Assembly: GCF_002216685.1 (NCBI RefSeq)
Contig: NZ_CP022353.1
Span: 682,001 to 746,000, forward strand
From: Vibrio tarriae
GTDB lineage: Bacteria; Pseudomonadota; Gammaproteobacteria; Enterobacterales; Vibrionaceae
Length of the DNA stretch: 64,000 nt
Direction of reading: 5' to 3'
Shown here: one piece after another, positions 50,682 to 59,665 of the stretch
Layout of the letters: each line of letters opens with the position of its first letter
Numbering within the stretch: position 1 is the stretch's first letter
Notes under the pieces: model-generated
Databases searched by the model: none
Told to the model about the DNA's origin: nothing
What the model saw: only the letters and a program-made list of their open reading frames with translations
Position numbers and translations under genes: made by a program

Positions 50682-51515
50682 TTACAGAATGACCGTCTTA
50701 TTGCCGTAGACAAACACATGATCATTCAGCACTTTGTTGAGTGCCTTGCTGAGCACATTTTTCTCTACATCACGCCCAGCTTGTGCCATGTCTTGCGCGC
50801 TGAAAGTGTGATCGACCGGAATCACGTCTTGTTTGATGATCGGCCCTTCATCGAGGTCGTTCGTCACAAAATGCGCGGTTGCACCAATGATTTTTACGCC
50901 GCGCTCATAGGCTTGCTGATACGGTTTGGCACCGATAAAAGCCGGCAAGAAGCTGTGGTGGATATTGATGATTTTATGGTGAAAACGGTCAACAAATGTA
51001 GGCGTTAACACGCGCATATATTTGGCGAGAACCAGATAATCTGGCTGATATTGGTCAATCACTTCTAACAGGGCTTGTTCATGCTCTTCACGAGACAAAC
51101 CTTCATGGGACACGCAGTGGTAAGGAATATCAAACCGCTCAGTCAAACGTTGCAGCGTGTCGTAGTTGCCCACCACCGCAGCAATATCCACATCCAGACT
51201 GCCATCGTAGTTTTTCATCAAAATATCGCCTAAGCAGTGCGCTTCTTTAGTCACCAGAATGACGATGCGCTTGCGGCTCGAGCTGATCAGTTTGCGTCGG
51301 GTTCCTTGAGGTAGCGCATGGTCGAGGTCGGCCAGCAGCGTCGCATCATTGAAATAACCTTCCAATTCGGTACGCATGAAAAAATGGCCGCTGGCATTAT
51401 CCACGAATTCATTATTGTGGATGATGTTGAGTTGATGCTTGTAACAGATATTGGTGATCTTGGAGATCAGTCCCGGCGCATCAGAACAATGCGTCAGCAA
51501 GGTTTTTTTTTCCAT
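50682..51515 (-). CDS. purU: Formyltetrahydrofolate deformylase
   Basis: PurU (277 aa) hydrolyses 10-formyl-THF to THF and formate and so balances one-carbon pools and supplies formate for PurT. An N-terminal ACT domain (about residues 5-80; TLLTHCSDAPGLISKIT) precedes a formyltransferase-type catalytic domain with NIHHSFLPAFIG and DEGPIIKQD. The frame can extend to TTG 51524, but ATG 51515 with GGAAG upstream is the better start. Nine consecutive A follow the start codon (MEKKT), a potential slippage site, although the frame reads correctly. Confidence 0.94.
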   Translation of the reverse strand: MEKKTLLTHCSDAPGLISKITNICYKHQLNIIHNNEFVDNASGHFFMRTELEGYFNDATLLADLDHALPQGTRRKLISSSRKRIVILVTKEAHCLGDILMKNYDGSLDVDIAAVVGNYDTLQRLTERFDIPYHCVSHEGLSREEHEQALLEVIDQYQPDYLVLAKYMRVLTPTFVDRFHHKIINIHHSFLPAFIGAKPYQQAYERGVKIIGATAHFVTNDLDEGPIIKQDVIPVDHTFSAQDMAQAGRDVEKNVLSKALNKVLNDHVFVYGNKTVIL

Positions 51516-51540
51516 TGATAACAACTTCCATGCAAAAAGA

Positions 51541-51603
51541 AATATGCCCTATCTACTTGAAAGCACAATGATGTTGAAGGCGATCCAAGCAATTGGGGGC
51601 TAG
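51541..51603. repeat. Degenerate ERIC-like remnant
   Basis: ATGCCCTATCTACTTGAAAG resembles the ERIC left arm (ATACCCTTCCTACTTGAAGC) and GATCCAAGCAATTGGGGGCTA resembles the right end of the short copy at 40951-40989; only these two parts align. Found by eye in the purU upstream gap. Confidence 0.4.
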
Positions 51604-51784
51604 CGAATTTTTTCATTCTAAAAAACAAATCGGCGGTGGCGTGAACGGTGAGCCAGCCCGCAAAGTCGTACCTATAATTAATCTATTATCAAGACAGATT
51701 CAATCGCTTTAGCCAAGGAAGACTTAGGTTAATTGCGCTTTGAGTGGGTAGTTTCTTATAGATGAGAGTGGTAAGGAGTCGGAT

Positions 51785-51952
51785 ATGGATAAAGAACTTC
51801 TCGCACGTAAGTTGTATGTTGGGCGGGTAGAGGCACTGCTCCGGGATCAGCCTCTGGATGAGCATGTTTTGGAAGAGATGTGGGAAAACCGCGCCTCCTT
51901 GGCTTGCTCGTTATCTCAATCGCAAGTAAGTCTTTCTCTGCGGTGTGAGTGA
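51785..51952 (+). CDS. Small hypothetical protein, probably frame-shifted
   Basis: An ATG at 51785 with an excellent AAGGAG seven bases upstream opens a 55-codon frame. The first 36 residues (MDKELLARKLYVGRVEALLR onward) look like a real charged helical protein. The last 19 (ASLACSLSQSQ...) look like out-of-frame reading. If one base is removed near 51890-51900, the frame continues to PPWLARYLNRK and stops at 51929, giving 47 aa with a more natural basic end. I do not recognise the family. The gene lies 68 bp before yoaA on the same strand and may be co-transcribed with it. Confidence 0.55.
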   Translation: MDKELLARKLYVGRVEALLRDQPLDEHVLEEMWENRASLACSLSQSQVSLSLRCE

Positions 51953-52020
51953 GATTGCCATTCGCACCGCTGCTGAAAACCTGCCATAATCGCGCCATTT
52001 CCGTTGCACAACGAACAGGC

Positions 52021-53961
52021 ATGATTGAAAAAACCTTTTCCCAGCAAGGCGCATTAGGCCAAGCCATTCCGGGCTTTCAACCGAGACAAGCACAAGTCGA
52101 TATGGCGAAAGCGGTCGCCAGTGCTATCGCCAACCAATCTCAGTTGGTGGTTGAAGCGGGTACCGGAACCGGCAAAACCTTCGCGTATTTAGTGCCTGCG
52201 CTGCTTAGTGGCAAAAAGGTGATCATCAGTACCGGTTCTAAAAACCTGCAAGAGCAGCTTTTCCATCGTGATTTGCCTTTAATGGTCAGTGCGTTAGGCT
52301 TTTTCGGCCAAGTCGCTTTGCTCAAAGGGCGCGCTAACTATCTCTGTCTTGACCGCTTAAGTCGGCAAATGGTCGAAAGCCATACTCCGGAATCCGATCC
52401 CTCGCTGCTCACTCAACTGGTGAAAGTGCGCAGTTGGGCATCCAGTACCCAGAGCGGCGATTTAGGTGAATGCGATGATTTGGCGGAAGATAGCCCGATC
52501 ATCCCAACCATTACCTCAACCAACGACAACTGCTTAGGCAAAGAGTGCGCCAGCTACCAAGACTGCTTTGTTTCCAAAGCGCGCCGTCGTGCGATGGATG
52601 CCGATGTGGTAGTGGTGAACCATCACCTATTTCTGGCCGATTTGGCGATCAAAGAGACCGGCTTTGGTGAGTTAATTCCTGAAGTCGAAGTGTTTATTTT
52701 CGATGAAGCGCACCAATTGCCGGATATCGCGAGCCAATATTTTGGTCAGTCAGTATCGAGCCGCCAAGTGCAAGAGCTGGCGAAAGACATTGAACTCGGT
52801 TATCGCACCGAAGCGAAAGACATGCGCCAACTACAAAAAGTGTCGGATAAGCTAGTACAGGCTGCGATGGATTTACGCATTGTGCTTGGCGAGCCGGGCT
52901 ATCGCGGTAACTGGCGTGAAGTGCTGAAAGTGCCGACCGTGGCAAGGGAAGTGGAACGACTCAATGAAGCGCTGCAGTTTGCGTTGGATGTGCTCAAGCT
53001 GGCTTTGGGACGCAGTCAGCTTCTGGATACAGCATTTGAACGTGCCACCTTGATTTTAGGCCGCATTCGCCGTGTGTGTGATGTTTCTGTCACAGGATAT
53101 TCCTATTGGTATGACACCACGCCGCGCCATTTCAGTTTGCACATTACCCCACTGTCGGTAGCAGATAAATTTCGTGAACAGATTGCGCTAAAAGAGGGCG
53201 CGTGGATATTCACTTCCGCCACCTTAGCGGTCAACGAAGATTTCAGCCACTTTACTGAGCGGCTAGGGCTGACGCCGAGTGCGCAGTTTTCACTGGTCAG
53301 CCCATTTGATTATCAGCAGCAAGCGGTCTTATGCGTGCCGCGCTATTTACCTGAGCCGAACAGTCCCGGCCTTGCCGAGAAACTGGTACGCATGCTCGCG
53401 CCAGTGATCGAACATAACCAAGGGCGCTGTTTCTTTTTATGTACTTCGCACAGCATGATGCGCGATCTAGGCGAGCGTTTTCGTGAACGTTTGACCTTGC
53501 CAGTGTTGATGCAAGGAGAAACCAGTAAGCAGAAAACATTGGCTGAATTTATGGAGCTGGGCAATGCTCTGTTGGTGGCAACTGGCGCTTTCTGGGAAGG
53601 GATCGACGTGCGAGGCGACACTTTAAGCTGTGTTATCATCGACAAGCTGCCGTTTACCGCACCAGATGATCCGCTGCTCAAAGCGCGGATTGAAGATTGT
53701 CGTTTGCGCGGTGGCGATCCATTTGCCCAAGTACAACTGCCGGAAGCGGTGATCACCTTAAAGCAAGGGGTTGGGCGGCTGATCCGCGATAAAAATGATA
53801 AAGGCGCGTTGATCATCTGCGACAATCGACTGGTCACGCGCGATTATGGCGGGGTGTTCCTCGCCAGTTTACCGCCGATTCCGCGCACGCGGGATCTGGA
53901 CGTCGTCACCACTTTTCTACAACAATTAGCTATAACTGAAATCAATCAGAGAGACTCATGA
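52021..53961 (+). CDS. yoaA: XPD-type DNA helicase YoaA (DinG paralogue)
   Basis: YoaA (646 aa) is a superfamily 2 iron-sulfur helicase which in E. coli works with HolC in repair of replication blocks. It shows Walker [10 protein letters not shown] (45-53), the four cysteines of an FeS cluster ([19 protein letters not shown]), the DEAH box FDEAHQLPD and the late motif [10 protein letters not shown]. Sequence and context (next to tsaB) identify YoaA rather than DinG. The longest frame starts at 51949 but ATG 52021 gives the family N-terminus with [13 protein letters not shown]. Its last four bases overlap the tsaB start (ATGA). Confidence 0.93.
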   Translation: MIEKTFSQQGALGQAIPGFQPRQAQVDMAKAVASAIANQSQLVVEAGTGTGKTFAYLVPALLSGKKVIISTGSKNLQEQLFHRDLPLMVSALGFFGQVALLKGRANYLCLDRLSRQMVESHTPESDPSLLTQLVKVRSWASSTQSGDLGECDDLAEDSPIIPTITSTNDNCLGKECASYQDCFVSKARRRAMDADVVVVNHHLFLADLAIKETGFGELIPEVEVFIFDEAHQLPDIASQYFGQSVSSRQVQELAKDIELGYRTEAKDMRQLQKVSDKLVQAAMDLRIVLGEPGYRGNWREVLKVPTVAREVERLNEALQFALDVLKLALGRSQLLDTAFERATLILGRIRRVCDVSVTGYSYWYDTTPRHFSLHITPLSVADKFREQIALKEGAWIFTSATLAVNEDFSHFTERLGLTPSAQFSLVSPFDYQQQAVLCVPRYLPEPNSPGLAEKLVRMLAPVIEHNQGRCFFLCTSHSMMRDLGERFRERLTLPVLMQGETSKQKTLAEFMELGNALLVATGAFWEGIDVRGDTLSCVIIDKLPFTAPDDPLLKARIEDCRLRGGDPFAQVQLPEAVITLKQGVGRLIRDKNDKGALIICDNRLVTRDYGGVFLASLPPIPRTRDLDVVTTFLQQLAITEINQRDS

Positions 53962-54698
53962 GCGTAAAAATTCTCGCCTTAGATACGGCCACCGAGCGCT
54001 GTTCCGTCGCGCTACTCGTCGGCAATACCATTTATTCACGCAGTGAAATCGCCCCGCGTGATCACACCAAAAAAGTATTGCCCATGGTGGATGAAGTCTT
54101 AAAAGAAGCAGGCGTAACGCTACAAGAATTGGATGCTTTGGCTTTTGGCCGTGGCCCCGGTAGTTTCACTGGGGTGCGGATTGGCATTGGAATTGCACAA
54201 GGTTTAGCTTTTGGGGCAGATCTGCCGATGATTGGCATTTCGACCTTAGCGGCGATGGCGCAAGCGGCGTATCGCTTGCAGGGGTTAACCCATGTTGCCA
54301 GCGCGATTGATGCGCGCATGGAAGAAGTGTATTGGGGGCGCTATGTGCGTCAAGAAGATGGCAGTTGGCAAGCCGCGGAAGCGGAGTGTGTGATTGCACC
54401 TGCGCTGTTAGCGCAGACTTTGACCCAAGATAACTTGACCCAAGATGAGCAAGTTTGGGGTAAAGCCGGAACAGGGTGGGAGGCTTATCCCGCACTGGCG
54501 GATCTGCCGCTACAACTGCAAACCAGCGAAGTGCTTTACCCTGATGCGCAAGATATGGCTTATTTGGCTCAGTTCGAATTAGCGCAAGGCAATACAGTGA
54601 GTGTGGTGCAGGCAAGCCCAGTGTATCTGCGCGATACTGTGGCTTGGAAAAAAACTGCCGGGTCGCGAGTAAGGCTAAAACCGTCAGGCAGAAGATGA
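53958..54698 (+). CDS. tsaB: tRNA threonylcarbamoyladenosine factor TsaB
   Basis: TsaB (246 aa, YeaZ) is the ASKHA-fold partner of TsaD and TsaE in making t6A37 in ANN-decoding tRNAs, an essential modification in most bacteria. It starts with [15 protein letters not shown] and contains [20 protein letters not shown], the family signature. It lacks the metal-binding histidines of TsaD, as expected. The start overlaps the yoaA stop, so translation is coupled. The order yoaA-tsaB-slp-fadD is shared with E. coli. Confidence 0.95.
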   Translation: MSVKILALDTATERCSVALLVGNTIYSRSEIAPRDHTKKVLPMVDEVLKEAGVTLQELDALAFGRGPGSFTGVRIGIGIAQGLAFGADLPMIGISTLAAMAQAAYRLQGLTHVASAIDARMEEVYWGRYVRQEDGSWQAAEAECVIAPALLAQTLTQDNLTQDEQVWGKAGTGWEAYPALADLPLQLQTSEVLYPDAQDMAYLAQFELAQGNTVSVVQASPVYLRDTVAWKKTAGSRVRLKPSGRR

Positions 54699-54731
54699 GC
54701 GCTTACTCACTCGCAAACGAATAGGAACAGT

Positions 54732-55037
54732 ATGGTTTCAATTAATGGATTACCTCCGGCGCGACTGCCTGGCACCAATAAAACCTCAAAAGCGGGGAAA
54801 AAAGGCGAGGTCAGTCAGAGCGAGAGTAGCAAAAGCGTTTCATCGACCAGCAAAGTCGCGACGGCGGTAGCGGAATCGATCCGTCAGGTCAATGAGTCAG
54901 ATATCCATCGCGCGCAAGTGCAGTACGATTTGCCTGAAGGGCGGGGTCGTAAAGCGATGGAAGAGTACCTGAATGTGATGAATCAAGCGCGTAAAGAGGA
55001 ACTTGCGCAGCTGCTTGGGGTCGATATCTACATCTAA
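54732..55037 (+). CDS. Small conserved protein of unknown function
   Basis: A 101-aa protein with a Ser/Lys/Thr-rich N-terminal half (SQSESSKSVSSTSKVATAV) that is probably disordered and a helical C-terminal half (EGRGRKAMEEYLNVMNQARK). It ends LLGVDIYI. I recall Vibrio homologues being labelled as chromosome partitioning ParA, but there is no Walker motif or ATPase domain here, so that label would be wrong. AGGA precedes the ATG. It lies between tsaB and slp with short gaps, within the operon. The disordered/helical layout is loosely like FlgM, but I see no true match. Confidence 0.7.
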   Translation: MVSINGLPPARLPGTNKTSKAGKKGEVSQSESSKSVSSTSKVATAVAESIRQVNESDIHRAQVQYDLPEGRGRKAMEEYLNVMNQARKEELAQLLGVDIYI

Positions 55038-55053
55038 AACTGAGGTGAACTCG

Positions 55054-55614
55054 ATGAAGATGCATGTGCTGAAATTACTCATCATCCCCACCATGGCTCT
55101 GCTGCTGTCGGCTTGTACAAGCTTGCCACCTGAGTTGGGCAATCCCGATGATAAAAGCGTCGTGACTCAATATTCGGCTTGGCTTGAGCGCGATCCGGCT
55201 GCGCAATCACCCGTTCGAATGGGCGGCGTTGTTGCCAACATCAGCAACCAAAAAGATCGCACCCGCGTTGAGCTGGTCAACCTACCGATTGATAGCGCAG
55301 GGCGCCCCAACATCCATCATGAGCCGCAAGGCCGCTTTGTCGCTTATGTACCGGGGTTTTTGGATCCAATCACTTATGGTGAAGGTCGCTTGCTCACCCT
55401 TTATGGTACGACCGCGCCATCTGAACAGGGCAAAGTGGGGGACTATGAGCACACTTATCCGGTGATGAATGCGCAAGGTTACCATTTGTGGCGAGTGGAA
55501 GAGCGCGTCGAAGTCGAGGAGATTGGCCCGTACATGTTCCCTTGTCGCGGTTTCTACTGTTGGCCACGGACGATGCCTGAACGGGGCGGAAAGATCATTC
55601 AAGAAGTCAAATGA
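55054..55614 (+). CDS. slp: Slp-family outer-membrane lipoprotein
   Basis: A 186-aa lipoprotein: signal peptide with lipobox LLSAC (Cys near residue 19) and a Slp/YeaY domain with VRMGGVVANISNQKDRTRVELV and YGEGRLLTLYGT. Slp proteins are starvation- or stationary-phase-induced outer-membrane lipoproteins; their role is not settled. The position between tsaB and fadD matches E. coli yeaY. The frame begins at 55003, but ATG 55054 with GAGGTGA upstream yields a proper signal peptide. The 3' end overlaps the next gene by four bases (ATGA). Confidence 0.88.
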   Translation: MKMHVLKLLIIPTMALLLSACTSLPPELGNPDDKSVVTQYSAWLERDPAAQSPVRMGGVVANISNQKDRTRVELVNLPIDSAGRPNIHHEPQGRFVAYVPGFLDPITYGEGRLLTLYGTTAPSEQGKVGDYEHTYPVMNAQGYHLWRVEERVEVEEIGPYMFPCRGFYCWPRTMPERGGKIIQEVK

Positions 55615-56465
55615 ACCAAATTTCAACCACTTATCTGCTCGAACAAGGCCAATTAGCGGCCATTGAAGTGGGCAATGCAAAAATGGCCGAAGTTTCGGTC
55701 ATTTTTATTCATGGCTGGCTGGATAACGCGGCGAGTTTCTTGTCACTGATGGCTGCGCTCCATGCGCTGGATCCTAAGCTGCATCTGTGCGCGGTTGATC
55801 TGCCCGGTCACGGTTTATCCAGCCATAAAGCGGGTTACCCGGCATTTCACGACTATATCGACGATATTGACCAGCTATTGCTCAACTTATCGCCAAACAA
55901 ACCCGTGTTGGTAGGGCATTCGCTTGGTGCTTTAATCGCAAGTTGTTATAGTGCCGCCTTTCCCGAGCAAGTCAGCGCCTTAGTGCAGATAGAAGGCTTT
56001 GGCCCACTTGCTGAGCCCGCGAACCAGAGCGTCACGCGTTTGCGGCAAGGGATACGTTCGCGCCATGCGTTACGTAAAGCTAAACCTCGTGGGTATGCCA
56101 GCTTTGAACATGCGCTGCGTCATCGTGCGTTGGCCAATCAGTTACCGGCTGAATTGCTGCGTCCGTTGGTCGAGCGTGGCACCTATCAGCATAACGAGCA
56201 GTGGTTCTGGCGGCACGATCTTAAGCTCAAGGCCGATTCGTTGTACCGGATGTCCCCTGAGCAAGCCGCGCAGATCTGTGAGCAAGTTTGCTGCCCGCAA
56301 CAGGTGATATTAGGAACACAGGGGTTTGCTTCGCTGCAGCAGAGAGTGCAAGAAGAGAATCTTGCCGCAATCCCCATTCACACTGTAACGGGGGGGCATC
56401 ACTGCCATTTAGAACAGCCACAATTCGTCGCTGAATTGATTTTTGGCTTAGTTAACAAAATTTAA
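55611..56465 (+). CDS. alpha/beta-Hydrolase
   Basis: This 284-aa protein is an alpha/beta-hydrolase of about the usual size. The oxyanion region is FIHGWLDNAASF, the nucleophile serine sits in VGHSLGALIAS, and the C-terminal histidine is in TGGHHCHLEQP. The acid is likely the Asp preceding the usual position, but I did not fix it. No signal peptide, so cytoplasmic. The substrate is unknown; relatives include esterases and lipases (MhpC-like). Overlap with slp and position before fadD suggest a link to lipid metabolism, which is only inference. Confidence 0.85.
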   Translation: MNQISTTYLLEQGQLAAIEVGNAKMAEVSVIFIHGWLDNAASFLSLMAALHALDPKLHLCAVDLPGHGLSSHKAGYPAFHDYIDDIDQLLLNLSPNKPVLVGHSLGALIASCYSAAFPEQVSALVQIEGFGPLAEPANQSVTRLRQGIRSRHALRKAKPRGYASFEHALRHRALANQLPAELLRPLVERGTYQHNEQWFWRHDLKLKADSLYRMSPEQAAQICEQVCCPQQVILGTQGFASLQQRVQEENLAAIPIHTVTGGHHCHLEQPQFVAELIFGLVNKI

Positions 56466-56589
56466 ACAAGTGTTTGAGAGTTACGTGCTCAAGCACCTCG
56501 GCTGTGCTGTAATAGCGGTCACCATTTGCATGACTACTGCATGATGACAACAACAAGAATAGCGCCAGCCAATAACGAGGAGTATTACC

Positions 56590-58290
56590 GTGGATAAACC
56601 TTGGCTTTCACGTTATCCGAAAGACGTACCGGAAACCATTAATCCTGATCAGTACCCATCACTGGTCGAAATGTTTGAACAATCGGTACATAAGTACGCG
56701 GATCAGCCAGCCTTCATGAACATGGGCGCGGTGATGACATTCCGTAAGCTGGAAGAGCGCAGCCGCGCCTTTGCGGCTTATTTACAAAACGATCTCAAGC
56801 TGAAAAAAGGTGACCGTGTCGCTCTGATGATGCCAAACTTGCTGCAATACCCTGTGGCGCTGTTTGGTGTTCTGCGTGCTGGCATGATCGCAGTGAACGT
56901 CAACCCACTTTACACTCCGCGAGAGCTGGAGCATCAATTGAATGATGCGGATGTCCGTGCGATTGTGATCGTCTCAAACTTTGCTAACACCTTAGAGCAG
57001 ATCGTTGCCAATACACAGGTCAAGCATGTGGTGCTGACCAGTCTTGGACAGATGCTGCCACGCGCCAAAGGCACAATTGTCGATTTCGTGGTGAAATACG
57101 TCAAAGGCATGGTACCTAAGTACGATCTGCCGGGCGCGATTTCAATGCGTAAAGCGCTGCACAAAGGCCGCCGTCTGCAATACGTGAAGCCGTTTATGTC
57201 TGGTGAAGACATTGCTTTCCTGCAATACACGGGCGGTACAACCGGTGTGGCGAAAGGCGCCATTCTGACGCACCGCAATATGGTCGCGAACGTGCTGCAA
57301 GCCAAAGGCGCTTACGGCCCTGTGCTGCAAGAGGGTCGCGAGTTGGTGGTTACGGCGTTGCCGCTGTATCACGTGTTTGCTTTAACGGTAAACTGTCTAC
57401 TGTTTATTGAAATGGGTGGCAGCAATCTCTTGATCACAAACCCACGCGACATTCCTGGGTTTGTCAAAGAGCTGCAAAAGTACCCATTTACAGCCATTAC
57501 TGGTGTAAACACCTTGTTTAATGCGCTGGTTAATAACGAAGATTTCCACGAGCTCGACTTCAAAAACATGAAGTTAGCGGTTGGTGGCGGTATGGCGGTA
57601 CAACGTGCGGTCGCGGATCGTTGGAAAAAGACCACCGGTGTCCATTTGCTAGAAGGCTATGGTCTGACCGAATGTTCGCCACTGGTGACCGGCAATCCAT
57701 ACGATTTGACCGATTACACGGGCGCGATTGGTTTGCCAGTACCCTCAACTGAAGTGCGGATTGTGGATGATGCGGGTAATGTTTTGCCTAACGATCAAGT
57801 CGGTGAGCTGCAAGTGCGCGGCCCGCAGGTGATGCAAGGCTATTGGCAACGCCCTGAAGCGACCAAAGAAGTGCTCAATGCTGAGGGATGGCTCTCAACC
57901 GGCGATATCGTGAAATTTGATGAGCAAGGTTTGCTGCACATCGTCGATCGTAAGAAAGACATGATTCTGGTTTCAGGCTTTAACGTGTATCCGAATGAAA
58001 TCGAAGATGTGGTGGCGCTGCACGGCAAAGTGCTAGAAGTCGCAGCGATTGGTCAAGCTAACGATGTTTCTGGCGAATTGGTGAAGATTTATGTGGTGAA
58101 GCGCGATCCGAGCCTAACCAAAGACGAAGTGATTGCTCACTGTCGTAAGCATTTGACCGGTTATAAAGTGCCAAAACTGGTTGAATTTCGTGACGATCTG
58201 CCAAAAACCAACGTGGGCAAAATTCTGCGTCGTGTGCTGCGTGAAGAAAATGACGCACAGTTGGCAGCAAAGGCGAAGCAAAGCGCATAA
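56590..58290 (+). CDS. fadD: Long-chain acyl-CoA synthetase
   Basis: FadD (566 aa) activates imported long-chain fatty acids to acyl-CoA at the inner membrane, coupling uptake to beta-oxidation. The AMP-binding motif [12 protein letters not shown], the [13 protein letters not shown] stretch, [12 protein letters not shown] and the fatty-acyl signature [20 protein letters not shown] are present, with the late catalytic lysine in TNVGKILRR. The start is GTG at 56590 with GAGGAG upstream. I looked for FadR boxes in the 124-bp upstream gap and saw none as good as that before fadH. rnd follows, as in E. coli. Confidence 0.97.
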   Translation: MDKPWLSRYPKDVPETINPDQYPSLVEMFEQSVHKYADQPAFMNMGAVMTFRKLEERSRAFAAYLQNDLKLKKGDRVALMMPNLLQYPVALFGVLRAGMIAVNVNPLYTPRELEHQLNDADVRAIVIVSNFANTLEQIVANTQVKHVVLTSLGQMLPRAKGTIVDFVVKYVKGMVPKYDLPGAISMRKALHKGRRLQYVKPFMSGEDIAFLQYTGGTTGVAKGAILTHRNMVANVLQAKGAYGPVLQEGRELVVTALPLYHVFALTVNCLLFIEMGGSNLLITNPRDIPGFVKELQKYPFTAITGVNTLFNALVNNEDFHELDFKNMKLAVGGGMAVQRAVADRWKKTTGVHLLEGYGLTECSPLVTGNPYDLTDYTGAIGLPVPSTEVRIVDDAGNVLPNDQVGELQVRGPQVMQGYWQRPEATKEVLNAEGWLSTGDIVKFDEQGLLHIVDRKKDMILVSGFNVYPNEIEDVVALHGKVLEVAAIGQANDVSGELVKIYVVKRDPSLTKDEVIAHCRKHLTGYKVPKLVEFRDDLPKTNVGKILRRVLREENDAQLAAKAKQSA

Positions 58291-58321
58291 GCTGTACCCA
58301 GCTGCGAGTATTTTTATTTTA

Positions 58322-58353
58322 GAATGCCGGCCGTGATTGCCGGCATTTTCTTT
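58322..58353 (+). terminator. fadD terminator
   Basis: GAATGCCGGC-CGTGATT-GCCGGCATTTTCTTTC, 32 bases after the fadD stop. It lies before the rnd start region. Confidence 0.88.
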
Positions 58354-58397
58354 CAAATGAAGTGCCTCTTCTTTTGAGCAACAACAGTGAGTCTTCT

Positions 58398-59519
58398 GTG
58401 AATTATCAAATTATTACCCAACTTGGCGATCTACAACGAGCCTGTCTTACTGCCCGTGATGCGGATGTGGTGATGCTGGATACCGAATTTGTCCGCACCC
58501 GCACCTTCTTTCCGCAACTGGGGTTGATCCAGATGTTTGATGGGGAAAACCTATCGCTGATTGATCCCACCGTGCTGGATGAAATGACGCCGTTTGTCGA
58601 GTTATTGCAAGATACTTCGGTATTGAAAGTGCTGCACGCTTGTGGCGAAGATTTGGAAGTATTCCAGAATGCGTTTGGCTGCACGCCTTTCCCTATGGTC
58701 GATACCCAAATCATGGCTGCGTTTTTAGGCTACGGATTATCCACTGGCTTTGCCGCGTTAGTGCAAGATCAACTGCAAGTTGAGTTAGATAAAAGCGAAT
58801 CCCGCACCGATTGGTTAGCTCGCCCGCTGAGTGACAAGCAACTGGAATACGCCGCGGCCGATGTGTTTTACCTGCTACCTATGTACGAAAAACTGGTCGA
58901 GCGAGTGACCCAAGCCGGCTGGTGGGACGCGGCATTGCAAGAGAGTGAATTGCAAGTGGCGAAGCGCACCAAAATCATGAATCCAGAGCTCGCCTATTTA
59001 GAGATCAAAGGGGCTTGGCAGCTTAAGCCTAAAGAACTGGCGATCCTCAAACCCTTAGCAACATGGCGTTACCATGAAGCAGTAAAGCGAGATTTGGCGC
59101 TCAACTTCGTGATTAAAGAAACGGACTTACTGACCATTTCGCGTTTGGCGTTACTCAGTCCGAAACGCATGGAAGAAGAGGGGATTGATCCGCATGCGAT
59201 TCGTCGTCACAGCAGCAAAATCATTACCATGGTGAAAGCTGCTCTAGAAACCCCTGCCGATGCGTACCCGCCAGAAATCATTCCTATCATGGAATACCCA
59301 GGTTATAAGCAGCTGTTCAAGCGTTTGAAAGATGAAGTGAAAGGCGTTTCGAACACCAGTGGTCTGGCGACTGAATTTCTGGCCTCAAAAAAGCAGCTTA
59401 ACCAACTGCTGAGTTGGGTATGGAAACGCGACCGCGACCCAGCCCGCTTGCCTGATTTAATGCAAGGGTGGCGTTTGCCATTACTTGGCGAGAAGCTTAA
59501 TACGCTCGTCTCGAAATAA
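58398..59519 (+). CDS. rnd: Ribonuclease D
   Basis: RNase D (373 aa) is a 3'-5' exoribonuclease of the DEDD family used in tRNA 3' maturation. The exonuclease motifs are LDTEFVRTRTFFPQLGL (Exo I), LHACGEDLEVF (Exo II) and YAAADVFYLLP (Exo III), followed by two HRDC domains (for example AWQLKPKELAILKPLATW). The frame opens at 58362, but the GTG at 58398 gives NYQIITQLGDL, aligning with E. coli MNYQMITTDDAL; its ribosome-binding site is weak, as is that of the longer frame. Low translation would suit this enzyme. Confidence 0.93.
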   Translation: MNYQIITQLGDLQRACLTARDADVVMLDTEFVRTRTFFPQLGLIQMFDGENLSLIDPTVLDEMTPFVELLQDTSVLKVLHACGEDLEVFQNAFGCTPFPMVDTQIMAAFLGYGLSTGFAALVQDQLQVELDKSESRTDWLARPLSDKQLEYAAADVFYLLPMYEKLVERVTQAGWWDAALQESELQVAKRTKIMNPELAYLEIKGAWQLKPKELAILKPLATWRYHEAVKRDLALNFVIKETDLLTISRLALLSPKRMEEEGIDPHAIRRHSSKIITMVKAALETPADAYPPEIIPIMEYPGYKQLFKRLKDEVKGVSNTSGLATEFLASKKQLNQLLSWVWKRDRDPARLPDLMQGWRLPLLGEKLNTLVSK

Positions 59520-59540
59520 TCCCAGTAAAATTCAATGAAC

Positions 59541-59575
59541 AGCAGGCGCTATGATTTTTCGCGAAGTGCCTGCTT
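59541..59575 (+). terminator. rnd downstream hairpin
   Basis: AGCAGGCGCTATG and CGAAGTGCCTGCTT form a stem around ATTTTTCG, 22 bases after the rnd stop. The T-run is short (TTACATT). Confidence 0.6.
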
Positions 59576-59665
59576 ACATTGTGCGGCATCGTGCGATAAT
59601 GCCGCCTTTATCGACTCTTCCCACCTCATCATGAAGAGCAAGGAAACTCATCAATAAGGATCGTT

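Noticed and set aside
54732..55037. FlgM-like anti-sigma factor
   Set aside because: Only the disordered-plus-helical layout is similar; the FlgM sigma-binding residues are not recognisable.
56466..56589. FadR box before fadD
   Set aside because: GCGGTCACCAT is only a partial match and lacks a second half-site.
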